DNA of 64,000 bases from Nageia nagi (Eukaryota > Pinophyta): contig JBITNC010000001.1 in NCBI GenBank assembly GCA_050084985.1, forward strand, positions 184,140,001 through 184,204,000. The letters run 5' to 3'. Positions 1 through 12,614 of this stretch are shown here, piece by piece. The position numbers and the translations under genes were made by a program. How positions within the stretch are numbered: position 1 is the first letter of the stretch; each line of letters begins with the position of its first letter. The notes beneath the pieces were generated by a model. It was not told where the DNA came from, searched no databases, and saw nothing but the letters and a program-made list of their open reading frames with translations.

Positions 1-3000
1 AGAAAAGTGATACTATAGTTTGCTTCTTGGATATCCATATAATTAGTTCTAAATAAAGTGAGAAACATTATCCAAATGTCGACTTCCTATAATAAAAATT
101 GCTATCACAATCACTATCATTGAAGCCTACAAGTTTCATCTTCTCCACATGAGAATAATGGAGACCAAAATTAATGGTGCCTTTAACATATCTCTAAATT
201 TGATTTACAACCTTCATATGAAAAATGGAAAAAAAATTCATATATCCATATACCATTAAGATAAAAAAATGAATATCAGGCCTAGTATTGCAAAGAAACA
301 TGAGATTACCTATAATGCTCCTCAATTTTGTTACATTTTTTTTTGGAGCACCATATTCTTTGCCAAGTAACTCTCCATGAGCTACATGATTTACAATAAG
401 ATTATAATTATCCATACCATATTATATGAGCATATCTCTTGCATACTTGCTTTGGAAAACAAAAATCTAATCTTGACATTGGTGGACCTCCATACCAAGA
501 AAGTACCTCATAAGGTCTAGATCCTTCATATCAAACTCATGCATCAAAGCAGTTTTGAACTTGTCATTCATGATGGAATCATTTTTCATATAAATTAAAT
601 CATAAATATAAAGATAAATAAAAAAAAATATGATTACCTTCTCTCTTGTGTAGAGCATTGGCTCATTTTTTATCCTAATGAGCCCAAACCTTTGGAAGTA
701 TCCATAAATACAGGTATACCAAGCTCTTAGAGCTTTCTTGAGTCCATATAAGGCCTTCTTGAGCTTGTACACATGCTTAACTTTACCTTACACTTGAAAT
801 CCTTGATGTTGTTGCACACAAACCTCCTTATATAAGTAGCCATTCAAGAATGCACTCTTTACATCCATGTGATTTATATTCCATTACTTTTAGGATGCCA
901 ATTAAAGAAGCATTATTACTATTTCTTGTCTTGCAATTGAGGCAAAATTCTCCTCATAATCCACTCCATATTTTTATATGAACTCTTTGGAAACTAATCT
1001 AGATTTATGCCTCTCAATTGTTCCATCATTATTGTATTTAGTTTTGTATACCAACTTAGAGCTTACACATATCTTTCATTTGGGCAACTAACAAAATTCC
1101 CAAGTATCATTTGTTTCAATTGAGTGAAGCTCTTCTTGCATGGCCTTCAACCACATATGTTTAGTGCAAGCTTTTTCATAATAAGATAAATCAAAATTAG
1201 AAAAAAAAACATTTTGGGCTGCACATAGTGTATAATTAACCATCTCCCCCTTTGGGTATTCATCTATTTCCATATCATTAAATTACTTCATAAACTTTTC
1301 CATTTCATAAAATTGACTTATGGTAAGCTTTTGGTGAAAGTTTAGATCTAAAACTTGAGAAGGAGGATGGTTTTGAAAACTATTCTTACCTCTTTTTATC
1401 CACATCACTTCTTGAATCACATTAGGAGATTCTCCATTTGAAGGAGAAGTGGGAGTGGATTTGGGCTGTTGGAGGGACTTGATGGAGGACAAGAGGCACA
1501 ACTTAAAGATTTGGAGGAGAATTTGATCTCTTGGGCTACACATTCTTCAATTTTGAAGTGTTTTCATGGTTGGAAACTTCTCCTCCAATATCCACCATAC
1601 ATTTTTGTTATTGTCCATAGACTTTCCCCTCCTCAAAAATGACATCCCTTGATACAACTATTTTTTTCATTTTAGGGTTGTAAAGCCTATATGATTTACT
1701 CTCTTCATTATACCTAATGAACACATATGGTTCACTCTTTGCATCTAATTTTTTTATTCTCTTTTGGCACATGAGCATATGCCAAACAATGAAAACATCT
1801 AAAATATCAAACATTTAGCTTCTTGTCATACCAAGTTTCAAAATGGGTCTTTCCTTCAATTGTAATAGTTGAGAAACTATTTAAAATATAATTAGATTTT
1901 TTCAATGCTTTAGCCCAATACATGTTACTCAATTTTTTGGATTGCAATAATCATATCACCATCTCCATGAGAGTTCTATTTTTTTCTCTCAGCCACTCGA
2001 ATTTTTTGAGGAGTATAAGTTGTAGTATATTGCCTCTTAATACCATGATCCTTGCAAAATTTAGAAAATTCAATATTAGAGGTATACTTTCCCTCTTTAT
2101 CACTTATTACACATTTAATTTTATGATCACTCTCATTCTTAACCAAGTCCTTGAATTCCTTAAAATACCCAAATACCTCATCTTTAATTTTGAGAAAATA
2201 AACCCAACACATTCTACTAAAATCATCAATAAAAGTGAGGAAATAAGATTTCATACCAAGACTCCTTGATTGCATTGGTACACATAAATTAGTATGAACC
2301 AACTATAATGGGAATGAGGCCCTACATGCTTTCCCATGATCAAATTTCTATCTTGTTTTCTTGCCCAAAATACAAGCTTAATAAATAGATTTTTGATCTT
2401 CAATAAGAGGCAAACCATGAACAAGATCATGAGATAGCTTCAAGCTATTAAAATTCAAGTGGCCAAATATGAGATGCCACAACCAAGACATGTCATTTAC
2501 AACCATATTTACAAGAATACTACCCCCTTTATCTCCAAGATTCAATGAAAATAACTGATTAGCATTCATGTTAATAGTAGTAACATGTTTGTTCCCATAA
2601 GTCTTGTCAAACATTTCACATTTTTCATCCTCAGAAACTAACTTGTAACTATTCTCCATAATCTGACCAACATTAAGAAAACTATGAGCCATATTCAAAA
2701 TGTGATAAACATCATTCACCTTCTTCATTCCATGCTTGGTAGGTAGCACAAGCATGCCTTTACTAGCCACTTCTATTGCATAATTATTTCCAAGCTTAAT
2801 GCTTAACCTATAGGATTGATCAATTGAGGAGAGAAGCTCCTCCTTTATGATCATATAATTGGAGTAACTAGTGTCTAAAAACCAAGTTTCTTCACCTTTT
2901 GTTTCAACCATATTGGCTATCTCCTCCATGGAAAGAAAGAGAGTTTCACCATACTCTTCTTCCTCTCCATAATTGGCTACTCTTCCTTCACCAGTAGCTA

Positions 3001-3787
3001 CTTGTTTGGCTCTACACTCCCTCTCATTATGCCCATATTTGTTATAGTAAAATCATTAAGCACTACTCTTGTTAGTATTACCTCTACCTCTTCCTCTTAA
3101 GTTTAAAAAGCCTTCTCTTCCTCTTCCTATACCTCTACTTCTTTGTTAGCTTTTAGCTCTTCCTCTTCCTTACCCATTAGAGCTTGATTCACCTTTTGTA
3201 GCAAAGGATTTCTCATCCTAACTAGACTAAAATGGCTCATCATCTAACCTCTCTACATGTGACATGAGAGAGCCAATGAGAGAGTCAATCTCCATTTTAT
3301 AAAGGCATTTAGTCTCCTCCAAAATCACAACAATGTGATTCCACTTCTTAGTGAGAGATCTCAAAAGTGTCTTAATAACCACTACCTTTCCCAAGGTCTC
3401 TTTAAGCATAGAAATTTTGTTTACAATCTCCTTCACTCTAACATAGTAATTTGAAACTTTCTCAAGTCTCCATCTTGAGAGTTTCAAATTATATCCTTAG
3501 AGTTTGCAACTTCACCTCTTATACTTAGTCACTCCATTGGAATCCTTCCTATCAAAAGCTTCTTAGAGGTGAGACAAGGTGAGAAAGTTCTTTATCCTAC
3601 ATTCCTTCTTGTCCTTCTTATCATCTACTAAAAGAGTGCTCCAATATATTGGCTTTGTGTAGCCATCATCAATAATATCCCATAAATCTTTTCCTATGAG
3701 CAAAATTTGTATCTTAATGCTTCAGTACTCATAATCACTACCATCAAAATTTGGAATAGGAATATATGAGCTTGTGTTGCTGGCCAT
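1..3787 (-). pseudogene. copia gag-pol polyprotein, decayed
   Basis: The start is the ATG at 3787, reading MASNTSSYIPIPNFDG, the usual copia gag opening. A gag helical domain (UBN2-like) lies at 3487-3227. A zinc-knuckle remnant (YGHNEREC) is near 3045 and has lost its first cysteines. The protease keeps WFLDT near 2890, with the following GAS replaced by SYS. GAG-pre-integrase (WHLIFGHLNF) is near 2480. The integrase core runs 2302-1976; the second Asp (ISDKEG) and the Glu (VAERKK) remain, but the first Asp is Asn (VHTNL). RT starts near 1180 and contains ALYGLKKALRAWY at about 750-715. Its YVDD box reads YIYD near 605, so one catalytic Asp is lost. Continuity is broken by several stops and frameshifts. 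Catalytic activity is not expected. Confidence 0.9.
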
Positions 3788-3881
3788 TTTACTTGCAAAT
3801 AAAGAAATCAAGACTCTAAAAGCAACATTTATAATTGCTAGAATCCATAGGCTTTATCAAACCCAACTAAGATCTAACAAT

Positions 3882-3893
3882 GCTCTGATACCA
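3882..3893 (-). other. copia primer-binding site (initiator-Met tRNA)
   Basis: On the minus strand this reads TGGTATCAGAGC, the standard plant copia PBS complementary to the 3' end of initiator-methionine tRNA. It lies 2 bases from the LTR end and fixes the element's orientation and the LTR boundary. Confidence 0.93.
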
Positions 3894-3895
3894 AA

Positions 3896-4432
3896 TGATA
3901 AATTCAAGAGAATTCAAATAAACAAAATTGGAGCTATAATATAAATAAAAGTATTGGAACTGAATAAGAACAAGATACATTAATGTAAAAATAAATTTAC
4001 AACATGAAGTTTAGTAATGAAGCTTCATACACTCTTCAATGGTGAGAGTTATAGTACATTGAATTAGAATAATACAAATCAAGAGTAATCAAATCTAGAC
4101 TAAGTTACAAGCATTCTAAAAACTTGTTAACTAAAGCTAACAACTTTTATGCATGTTAAACACACCAAGATGAGCTATAATATGAAAATAAAATGCATAA
4201 AAATACCAAAAAATGCCTCAAGAATGATGATTTTCAAGGTACTTTTAATCTAGGCTTAATTATAAGGCTATAGACTAGTTATCCTGGTCTAACCAGTTGG
4301 GTGAGGATTGATTGGCATAATTAGGGGCTATTTGGATGGAGATTGGTTGGCTAGATAGTATGTAAGACATTGGTTAAGTAATAAAATATGAAAATATTAA
4401 ATTTTACCTCAAAATAAGTGCTAAGTTTCCAA
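3896..4432 (-). repeat. 5' LTR of copia copy A
   Basis: In plus orientation it begins TGATAAATTC next to the PBS and ends near GTTTCCAA, aligning along its length with the LTR at 21904-22427 and in part with 9101-9360. The outer terminal dinucleotide (expected CA on plus) is not preserved, so the right edge is approximate. Length is about 537 bp. Confidence 0.8.
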
Positions 4433-4842
4433 ACCCTCACCACTAACCCTATCCCTACCCCTAACCAAGTTAACCCTAATTACTTTACACTAAACCAATA
4501 TAATTAATATAATTTAAGAAATTCAATACTAATCCTATATAATTAATACCTTAATTTTAATATAATTTTATAAACATTTAAGTTTATAAATATTTGAACT
4601 CAACCATGCTAATCTATGATAGGTCGAGGTCCCTCTCACTTGCATTATCAAGCTTTGTATATATTTTATAAATTGAGAAGCACTAATGTACATCAAGATA
4701 ATTATATCTAAGTGATATGATAAGTTTGATTTGATAAACTATAATAGTTTTGACCCTAACCCTAATCCTAACCCTAACCCTAACCACTAACCACTAACCA
4801 CTAACCCTAACCACTAACCTTAACCATTAATAACTAACCTTA
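4432..4842. repeat. Two degenerate telomere-like (CCCTAA) blocks with AT-rich spacer
   Basis: Short runs of ACCCTA/ACCACTA/ACCTTA occur at 4432-4485 and 4753-4842, separated by an AT-rich spacer. The predominant unit is six bases (CCCTAA) rather than the seven-base CCCTAAA usual for plant telomeres. The same arrangement, including the spacer sequence (for example CTATGATAGGTCGAGG), recurs at 22428-22875 beside copy B. It is an interstitial, degenerate array and not a chromosome end. Confidence 0.75.
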
Positions 4843-4849
4843 ATTTTTA

Positions 4850-5624
4850 TTTTGTTTTTAAAATAATCACTTTCTAACATTAAATTAGATGAAAATTTGG
4901 ATCCTTTTTTTTGTTAGATTACACTAATAACTCAAAAAATTAAAAAAGTATCCACCTATCATTTTCATCAGAACTATTTCTAGGTCAAAGGGGGTTCAAA
5001 ATTGATTTTTTAATGAGAGAGCACCAAGTAAGTGTTCTACCTGATTTACCTTGAATTCTAACTAATTTAACTCAATTCTAGCTTATGTTTTTTTAATTTT
5101 TTAGCATGTTAACTAATAGGGATTTCCATTTTGTTGTAGGAGAAAATGTTTCTAGCTATTTCTTCTTAATAATTCTACATTTTCACATAGGTAAGTACAT
5201 TTTTACTTATATTTTTCAATTTCTAATGAATATACACTTAAGATGCTAGGGTTTTTCAATTTTAGAGGGTTTTCAAATGTTTACTAGAAAAAATGGGACA
5301 TCCCTATGAAATTCTCAATAATGCATAATAAAATTAATTGAATCTATCCAAATGCTAAAATGAATTTACAACCATGTGGGTGCAACATAAAACAAAAAAA
5401 TAAGAAAAGATACCTTTGGTTCTTTCTCACAACTCTAGAACTCTACTTTATTCTCCAAAACCTTGCTTCTTTTGCTCACAATTCTAAAACTCTTCTTTTG
5501 CTCTAAAACCTTTCTTCTTTTGAAGATAAAATAATAGTTCATTTCATATATTAAATCATATAAGTCATATTTTAGTAAATTATAGTTTGGGATAGCATAG
5601 CTTTGGCATTAAATTAATAAAAGT

Positions 5625-5635
<11 letters not shown>
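4850..5635. other. AT-rich spacer, no gene seen
   Basis: No supported coding sequence. Around 5420-5520 there is a short imperfect direct repeat built on ACTCT / CAAAACC / TTGCTTCTTTTGCTC, looking like locally slipped sequence. Confidence 0.5.

Positions 5636-5700
<65 letters not shown>
5629..5700. repeat. (TA)n microsatellite
   Basis: An uninterrupted alternating TA run of about 72 bases. Confidence 0.97.
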
Positions 5701-5702
<2 letters not shown>

Positions 5703-5862
5703 ACCTTATGACTAAGATAAAATTTCATGAAATAAAATACAAGAAAACCTATGAATTACCAATCAAAAGGAAATAATAACATAATAATTGAAAACAAAAC
5801 ATGAATTAACTTTCAAATATGCTCCATAGACATGAATTATCACTTATGGTCAAACATGGAAA

Positions 5863-7318
5863 TTTCTTCATGGCCCAAATTAACTTAATATATATGAATT
5901 ATCACTTAGGTGAATTCAAAACATTAAAAACATTTGAATATCTCTCTTGAGTCAAATTAGAATTGAATGATGTTGAAAGAAAGATTCATTATTAAGAATG
6001 TTTCCTCTTTTAGGTAAGTGCTTAGTACTTGATTTGATAGTTGAGATGATAAAAATATAAAGTTAGCTTAGGTAAATTAGATGTTTGATCTAAACTACAT
6101 CATGACAATGTGCTTGAAGAGCTTGGGGGTTGATCATATGAATTTGACACTTATGGTAGTATTGGAATGACCTCTTTTTTGGTACATATTGGTAAATAAT
6201 TATAGATATTGGTTTAAATATTCAATCATATGTTTTATAAAATAAGTTATTTTTTGTTGGGGCCTAAAGGCCATTAAAAGGATTTGGAATTTAATTCTAA
6301 CTAAATAAAAGGTATACCCTTTATTGAAGTGTAAACATTGTATGCCTCTAATGAATCCAGTGTTAGTTGGTGTCTTTAGTAATGCATCCTTACATCATAT
6401 AAAATAATATTAATCATAGACTTTCAAATGTTGAAGGGTTTGGTATATTCTCTAGGAAGAAGAATGATTAAGTGTGAGGTGGCTATAAATATTTTTTTAC
6501 CATATAAAATATTATTCAAGGTTAAATAATAATTATATATAACTATTTTGATAAACATTATTCTTAATTGAGTGAAAATCATATGAAATATTAGCTAAAA
6601 AGGAAAAAATGAATATAAAGTATCATAAAGCCATGTTCTCATCCAATAGTAAAATTATCTACATGGAATATTTATGATTATTGATTCTTTTTTTACATAA
6701 TAATTATTGGGATCAATGTTTATATTTGGTTGCATAAAGTTAGATATTTACCTTTAAGGTTGGCATCCTATAATTCATAATGTATAGCTTGCATATGAAA
6801 CTATAACCAAGTGTCATTAATTGCTTATACACATAATGTCATGTACATAAGAATCATATGCTGTATCAAGGTCAATGACCATTATATGGAAGGGTTATTA
6901 TTTTATAATAATTTGGCTAAGTTAACTCTTTGAATGCATTGATGGCATTCAAGACTTTTCAAATTCTTTAAGGGTTTGTCTCATGAAAGTACCCTAAAGA
7001 GATATCAACTCTTAGTTTTGTTCATTAAGAGTCATCCATAATTAACCCTAATATCATGGTTTCAATAAGGTTTCATTAAAGTCTAGGATTTGATTTTAAT
7101 CCATTCATTTTAACTTTTAAAACCTTTTTGTTTAACTCTTTTCAATATAGAATATTCCATATTATCATTTGCATATTTCTAAATGTATAACTTTTCTCCT
7201 AAGTTTTGAAATCATTATCCTAAACTAGGAAAGTATACATAAATAATAAAATTATAATGTTTCACCAAGTATGTAAGTGATAATTCATGTTTATTAAGTG
7301 AATTGGGCCATGAAGAAA
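5863..7318. repeat. Inverted-repeat pair bounding ~1.4 kb
   Basis: The segment 5863-5907 (TTTCTTCATGGCCCAAATTA... ending TTATCACTTA) recurs in reverse complement at 7275-7318, with a few mismatches. Similarity extends a little further outward on each side. The enclosed sequence has no recognised coding content. It could be a small non-autonomous DNA transposon, or chance inverted copies of a dispersed repeat. No target-site duplication was established. Confidence 0.45.
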
Positions 7319-7609
7319 CTCTCCTTATACAAAAACTTTCAAATGTTCCATAGTACTAATTTCCAATCATGTATACTACTATGGAAATTTTGTTGTATTC
7401 CTAGATATTTAGGAGTCCTTGGTTGACTTATCAATTATCATGAATGGATATTTTGTTGTATTCCTAAATTTTGTTGTTTTTGTATGCATATTAAGTAGTT
7501 CATTCATTGTTGTGGATATATTTTGGTGAATCATAGTAGAATACAAATTATATAGTGGTTTTTTATTCTATAATATTAACATCAATAAACTTTTATTTAC
7601 TTTATTTTA

Positions 7610-9050
7610 GTGATCACCATCGAGCATGAATGGGGTCCTAAAAGAAGGGTGATAAATATCAAGATAAGATAATAAAATAAAAAATAAAGGGTGCATATAA
7701 AGAGCAAGATGACATTACAAAAAGATAAAATGCACTTGTAAGTATCCATATGTATTATGTAATATCAACATAGGATCCAATAATACTATATATATTACAT
7801 AAGTAGTGGGACATGTAACCATTTATTTATTTAATTTATTGAACAATAAAAGAGGTTAAAGGGTGTTGTAGAAATTTGTAAATGTTTGTTTACCCATTAT
7901 GAATTGATGATAATGTTTGTTGGTGGAGAGGCTGGAGGAGCAGGTGGTGTTAGCACACCATAGAGATAGGGCACTCCTTCAAATAATTATTTATAATTAG
8001 TTAATTTATTAAGAAGTAATGAAAAATTATTTTAATTTTAATTTTGAATCATATTGTGATGTGATCCATGCAATATATGTATGTGCAAAGTTGGTAAATC
8101 AACAATCTAGGTTGATGACAACTCAAGGATCCAAAACTATTCAATTTTTTGTGAGGCCAAATGGAGAGGTCTTGAAAGATGAAAATGGTAATAGTTTATG
8201 TTTTAAAAATATAAATTTTCATATTGATTATAAATATATTAATTTACTAACATGTTTTCAATTATTTTTTGGGTTCACTTTTTTATAAAGCTTGCAAGAC
8301 TATTGCAGTAATAGAATTTACAGAAACACTTGATAAGCCATGGAAAAAGTATGATGATTTTTATATGTATGTTTATTTATTATTTGAATCATTTTTTGGT
8401 ATGTATGTTTGGTTTTTTTCATTAAATATTTCAAGGCACTAAAACTAATTTATTATAATTTATATATTTTGCAACAAAAAAAAGAATAATAATAAATCTG
8501 AAATATGAATTTGGTCAAGGGTTGAGCAAGAAGAAAGCGCTCCAATAGGAAGGGTAGAATATTAAAAGGGTTGGAGATCACATGAGACAAAAAGTGATGA
8601 AACTTCCATGTGACCAAATAAACTTAGCAATGAAACCAATTGACATCCATAAAAAGATATGGAATATTATCCTTGATATTTAATATTTGAACTTGATTAA
8701 TTGATTTTTTAATACAATACTAATTAATTACTTCATAAAAAGGTTTGGAATATGCTATTGAAGAAAGTGGTCGAGGTAAATAAGAGGAAAGTGGAAGGCA
8801 AAGAGACACCGTAAGAAAAAGAGGTCAAGTCTCAACTTTCCAAAATAGGATGCAATATTATGTATTAAATGAGAAGTGGGATATAGTATTTAATTTTTTA
8901 AAATAAATAGATAAATATTTTTTTAATATAGTACTAATTAAATTTTTTTTAGTTGAGAGATTTCAATTGGTTTCTTGATGAAATGAATGATAATTTGGCA
9001 TCACATATGGTTACTAGGCCCTTAGGGAAAAGATAAATGTTGGTGTAAGT
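7610..9050 (+). pseudogene. Coding-like islands, unidentified, decayed
   Basis: Several short plus-strand stretches look coding: 8070-8230 contains an open frame with RLMTTQGSKTIQFFVRPNGE followed by LKDENGN; 8288-8370 reads CKTIAVIEFTETLDKPWKKY; 8495-8690 and 8740-8880 are rich in Lys/Arg/Glu. AT-rich, intron-like sequence separates them, and some of these spacers begin with GTATGTA and end in pyrimidine-rich AG. Charged composition and exon-like spacing suggest a decayed host gene or a DNA-transposon gene. I do not recognise the family, and no full reading frame can be assembled. The longest uninterrupted frame is 8019-8288. Confidence 0.3.
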
Positions 9051-9100
9051 AATTACAATTATTTTAATTAATAAAGGCATATGAATTCATTGTAGGTGAT

Positions 9101-9360
9101 GCATAAAAATATCAAAAAATACAAAAATATTAAAAAACACATCAAGAATAATGAGTTTCGAGGCACTTTTAACTTGGACCTAACCGATAGGCTATAGAAT
9201 GGTCAACCAAGTCTAACTAATTGGGTGGGGATCAGTTGGCACATTTGGGGGTCGGTTAGATGGAGGTCGATTGGCTAGCCAGCCTAAAAGATACCTATTG
9301 AGCAATAAACATAGAAAATGTTAAATTTTGCATCAAGATAAATGTTCAGTTTCTAACATT
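9101..9360 (-). repeat. Truncated 3' LTR of copia copy B
   Basis: Aligns with the distal half of the LTRs at 3896-4432 and 21904-22427, from GCATAAAAATA to CAGTTTCTAACA. On minus it opens TGTTAGAAACTG, giving the true LTR terminus that is eroded in the other two copies. Homology stops abruptly at about 9100, so the other end has been lost. Confidence 0.85.
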
Positions 9361-9382
9361 ATCCCCCTTGATGCAAGAGGGG
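9361..9382 (-). other. Polypurine tract of copia copy B
   Basis: On minus it reads GCATCAAGGGGGATAA directly before the LTR's TG, the position and composition expected of the plus-strand priming tract. Confidence 0.8.
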
Positions 9383-11775
9383 CTCACTAAGCATCATATA
9401 TTAAGCCTTGAAAACTTGTTTTATGAAGATATCAACCAAATTGATCTAGGTATTACAATATTGAAGCTCAATTTGTCTCTTCTCCACCATGTCATGAATG
9501 AAATGGTACTTCAATTGAAAGTGATTTGACCTATTTTGGTTGATGAGATTATGTTCAAAATGAATGATACTCTAATTATCATAGTAAAGAAAAGTTGATC
9601 TATGTTATTTCTCACCAATCTCTTCAAGCAACTTTCTCAACCACAATGCTTGAGCATTGGCTATTGTGACAGCAATATACTCTACTTCATAAGAGGAAAG
9701 TGCTATTGCATATTGCTTCTTGGAGCTCTATGTAATCAATACTGAACAAAGTGAGAAAAATTGTGTAGATGTGAACTTCCTATCATCAAGATTACTACTC
9801 CAATCACTATCACTTAAGGCTACAAGTTTCATCTTCTCCACATGAGAATAATAGAGACCAAAATTAATGGTGTCTTTAACATATATCAGAATTCACTTTG
9901 TAGCCTTCATATAAAAAATGGAAGGATAATTCATGTATATGGATAACATTGAGTTAGCAGATTAAATATTAGGCCTAGTATTTAAAAGAAATATGAGATT
10001 ACATATAATGCTCCTAAATTTTGTTACATTTGCTTTTGGAGAACCATCTTCTTTATAAATCAAATCTCCATGAGCTACAAGATTTAAAATAGAAGCATAA
10101 TTATCCATACCATATTTTGTGAGCATGTCTCTTTCATACTTACTTTGGAAAACAAAAATATGATCTTGACATTGGTGGACCTCCTTGCCAATAAAGTATC
10201 TCATAAGACCTAGATCCTTCATATAAAACTCAAGCATCAAATTAATTTTAAACTTGTCATTCATGATTAAATCACTTTCCATATAAATTAAATCATAAAC
10301 ATAAAGAGAAATAAGTAAAATATGATAACCTTCTTACTTTATGTAGAGTGTTGGCTCATATTTGCTCCTGATGAGCCCAAACCTTTGGAAGTATCCATCA
10401 ATTTAGGTGTACCAAGCTCTTAGAGCTTGCTTGAGGCCATACAAGGCCTTTCTTAGATTGTACACAAGATTGTCTTTACCTTGCACTTGAAAGACATTAG
10501 GTTGTTACACATGAACCTCCTCATCCAAGTACCCATTCAAGAATGCACTCTTTACATCCATGTGATTTACATTCAAATGCTTTTGGGCTTCCAATGAAAG
10601 AAGCATTCTTATTGTTTCTTGTATTCCAACTAGGGCAAAAGTATTCTCATAATGCATTCCATATTTTTATGTGAACCCTTTGGTAACCACTTTGGCTTTG
10701 TGTCTCTTAATTGTTCCATCACTTTTGTATTTAGTTTTATAGAATCACTTGGAACCTACACATCTCTTTCCTTTGGGCAACTCACAAGTTCCCAAGTATC
10801 ATTTTTTTTAATTGAGTGAAGCACTTCTTACATGGCTCTCAACCATACATTTTTGGTGCAAGCTTCCTCATAACAAGATGGATCAAAATTAGAAAAATAA
10901 AATTTTGGGCTGTACATAATGCATATTTAACCATCTCTCTCTTTGGGTTTTAATCTATTTCCATATCACTAAATTGGTTGATAAACTTTTCCATTTCATG
11001 AAATTGACTTCTAGTAAGCCTTTGGTGAAAATATGGATCTAAAAATTGAGGAGGATAGTTTTGAAAATACTTCTTATCTCTTTTTGTCTTCATCACTTAT
11101 TGAATCACATTAGGATAACCTCCACTTGAAGGAGAAATGGGATTGGATTTGGAGCTATTAGAGGGATTTTATGGAGGACTTGGAGGCATAACTTGAAAAT
11201 TTGAAAAAGAATTTGATCTCTTGGGCTACAAATTCTTTAATTTTGAAGTGTTGTCATGGCTGGGTACTTCTCCTCCAATATCCAACATGCATTTTTGTTG
11301 TTATATATAAACTTTTCCCTCCTCAAAAATAACATCCATTGACATAACTATTTTTTTAATTTTGGGGTTGTAAAGCCTATATACTTTACTCTCTTCACTA
11401 TACCCAATAAACACACATGGTTCACTCTTTGCATCTAATTTTATTTGTTCTCTTTTGGCACATGAGCATATGCCAAATAATAAAAAACTCTAAAGTGTTG
11501 GACACTTGGTTTCTTTTCATACCAAGTTTCAAAAAGGGGTCTTTCCTTCAATTGTACTAGTTGAGAATCTATTTAAAATATAATTAGATGTTCTCACTGC
11601 TTTAGTCCAATATATGTTATGTAATTTTTTTGATTTCATCAAGCATATTACCATCTCCTTGAGAGTTCTATTTTTTTTCTTAGCCACTCCATTTTGTTGA
11701 AAAGTATAGGTTGTAGTAAATTACCTCTTGATACCATGCTCCTTGAAAAATGTAGTAAATTTATTAGAGGCATAT
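9383..11775 (-). pseudogene. copia copy B: RNase H, RT and integrase C-terminal part, decayed
   Basis: RNase H lies around 9400-9720 and includes KKQYAIALSSYEVEYIAV and WLRKLLEEIGEK, a clear match to the copia RNase H core (ALSS.EAEY). RT continues 9960-10900: 10282-9962 holds KDLGLMRYFIGKEVHQCQD and LIFLLNTRPNI. The integrase C-terminal region and spacer follow to 11775, where the gypsy LTR starts. Stops and frameshifts are spread throughout. This is the downstream half of the gene; the upstream half is at 20036-21795. Confidence 0.88.
11771..11775. other. Left target-site duplication of nested gypsy element
   Basis: CATAT here and AATAC at 20031-20035 flank the element; three of five bases match. 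The uninterrupted homologue in copy A reads TATAC at the same place, consistent with an original site near CATAC mutated once on each side. Confidence 0.55.
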
Positions 11776-12446
11776 TGTAGATACCTCAAATGAACCTTTA
11801 TGTATTTAATAAATCATTTTAATCACTTAATAATGTATTATTTAAAAATGGGTTTAAAATATATAAAAGAGGTGTAGGCCATATATTTGACTCTTGTGGA
11901 TTATACAAGGGGTCAAATCCTATAATAGAAGCATCCCTAATATAAGGCATTAAAGACATACAAACATAGAGGATGGGATTATCATCAAGAGGAAACTAGA
12001 CAAGGAACATATTATAGAAGACCTAAGACTTGTATCAATTGAATATCGGATAGAGAATCAAGGACTCGAACATCATTTGTAAAGCAAACCTTTGCAAGGT
12101 CTTCTTATTTGTAACAAGTGAATCTCTTATCTCAAAGATTATCATACTTTAATTATATTGATAAATTGTTCATTCATGTATCATTTCATCTTTTGTCGCA
12201 TCTTTAATTTGATCATTAACATGATACTGATGGTGTACTGTTACTAGGGCATCGATGTCATACTAGTGTGTATGATATCGCTTATGCCTTTCCATGATTA
12301 ATTAAATATGCATATTAACAAAATGAACTTGTATGCTTAATCATCTGTTGTCATAATCTTGCTTTATGTCAACTAACTAATAGAACAAATAGTTCATGTG
12401 CTAATTCCTCTAATTAATTACACTATTGCACTATTTAGGGTCTACA
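11776..12446 (+). repeat. Left (5') LTR of nested gypsy element
   Basis: Starts TGTAGATACC and ends TTAGGGTCTACA, with the terminal inverted repeat TGTAGA/TCTACA. A TATA-like ATATAAAAGA at 11861-11870 is a plausible promoter element and is present, slightly changed, in the other LTR. No convincing primer-binding site was found just downstream (TTTGTTGAAACTGAC). Confidence 0.93.
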
Positions 12447-12614
12447 TTTGTTGAAACTGACATTCTTACACACCTAGGTCTTCATCTAGGGCAAAATTCT
12501 TTTGTAAATTCATGAATCCATTTTTTGCTACTTTTTCTCTCCATAGAGGAAGTGCTCCAAATAATAGCCAAAGAGCAAGATAAAACTAGGGCTTATTTTG
12601 CTTATATCCCAAAG

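Larger units (their letters stand above)
1..4432 (-). mobile_element. Ty1/copia LTR retrotransposon, copy A (5' part, cut by window edge)
   Basis: The element reads right to left: 5' LTR (3896-4432), primer-binding site (3882-3893), gag, protease, integrase and reverse transcriptase. The window begins before the RNase H end, the polypurine tract and the 3' LTR, so those parts lie outside. Domain order PR-INT-RT is diagnostic of Ty1/copia. All frames are broken by stops, so it is a dead copy. It is closely related to copy B (9101-22427), matching it across the LTR, gag, integrase and RT. Both copies are followed on the LTR side by the same CCCTAA-like flank, which suggests duplication of a larger block. 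Confidence 0.9.

Noticed and set aside
1922-2269. Plus-strand frame of 115 codons
   Set aside because: Antisense shadow of the copia integrase on minus.
4753-4842. A real telomere or chromosome end
   Set aside because: Short, degenerate, flanked by unique and retroelement sequence on both sides, and duplicated at 22428-22875.
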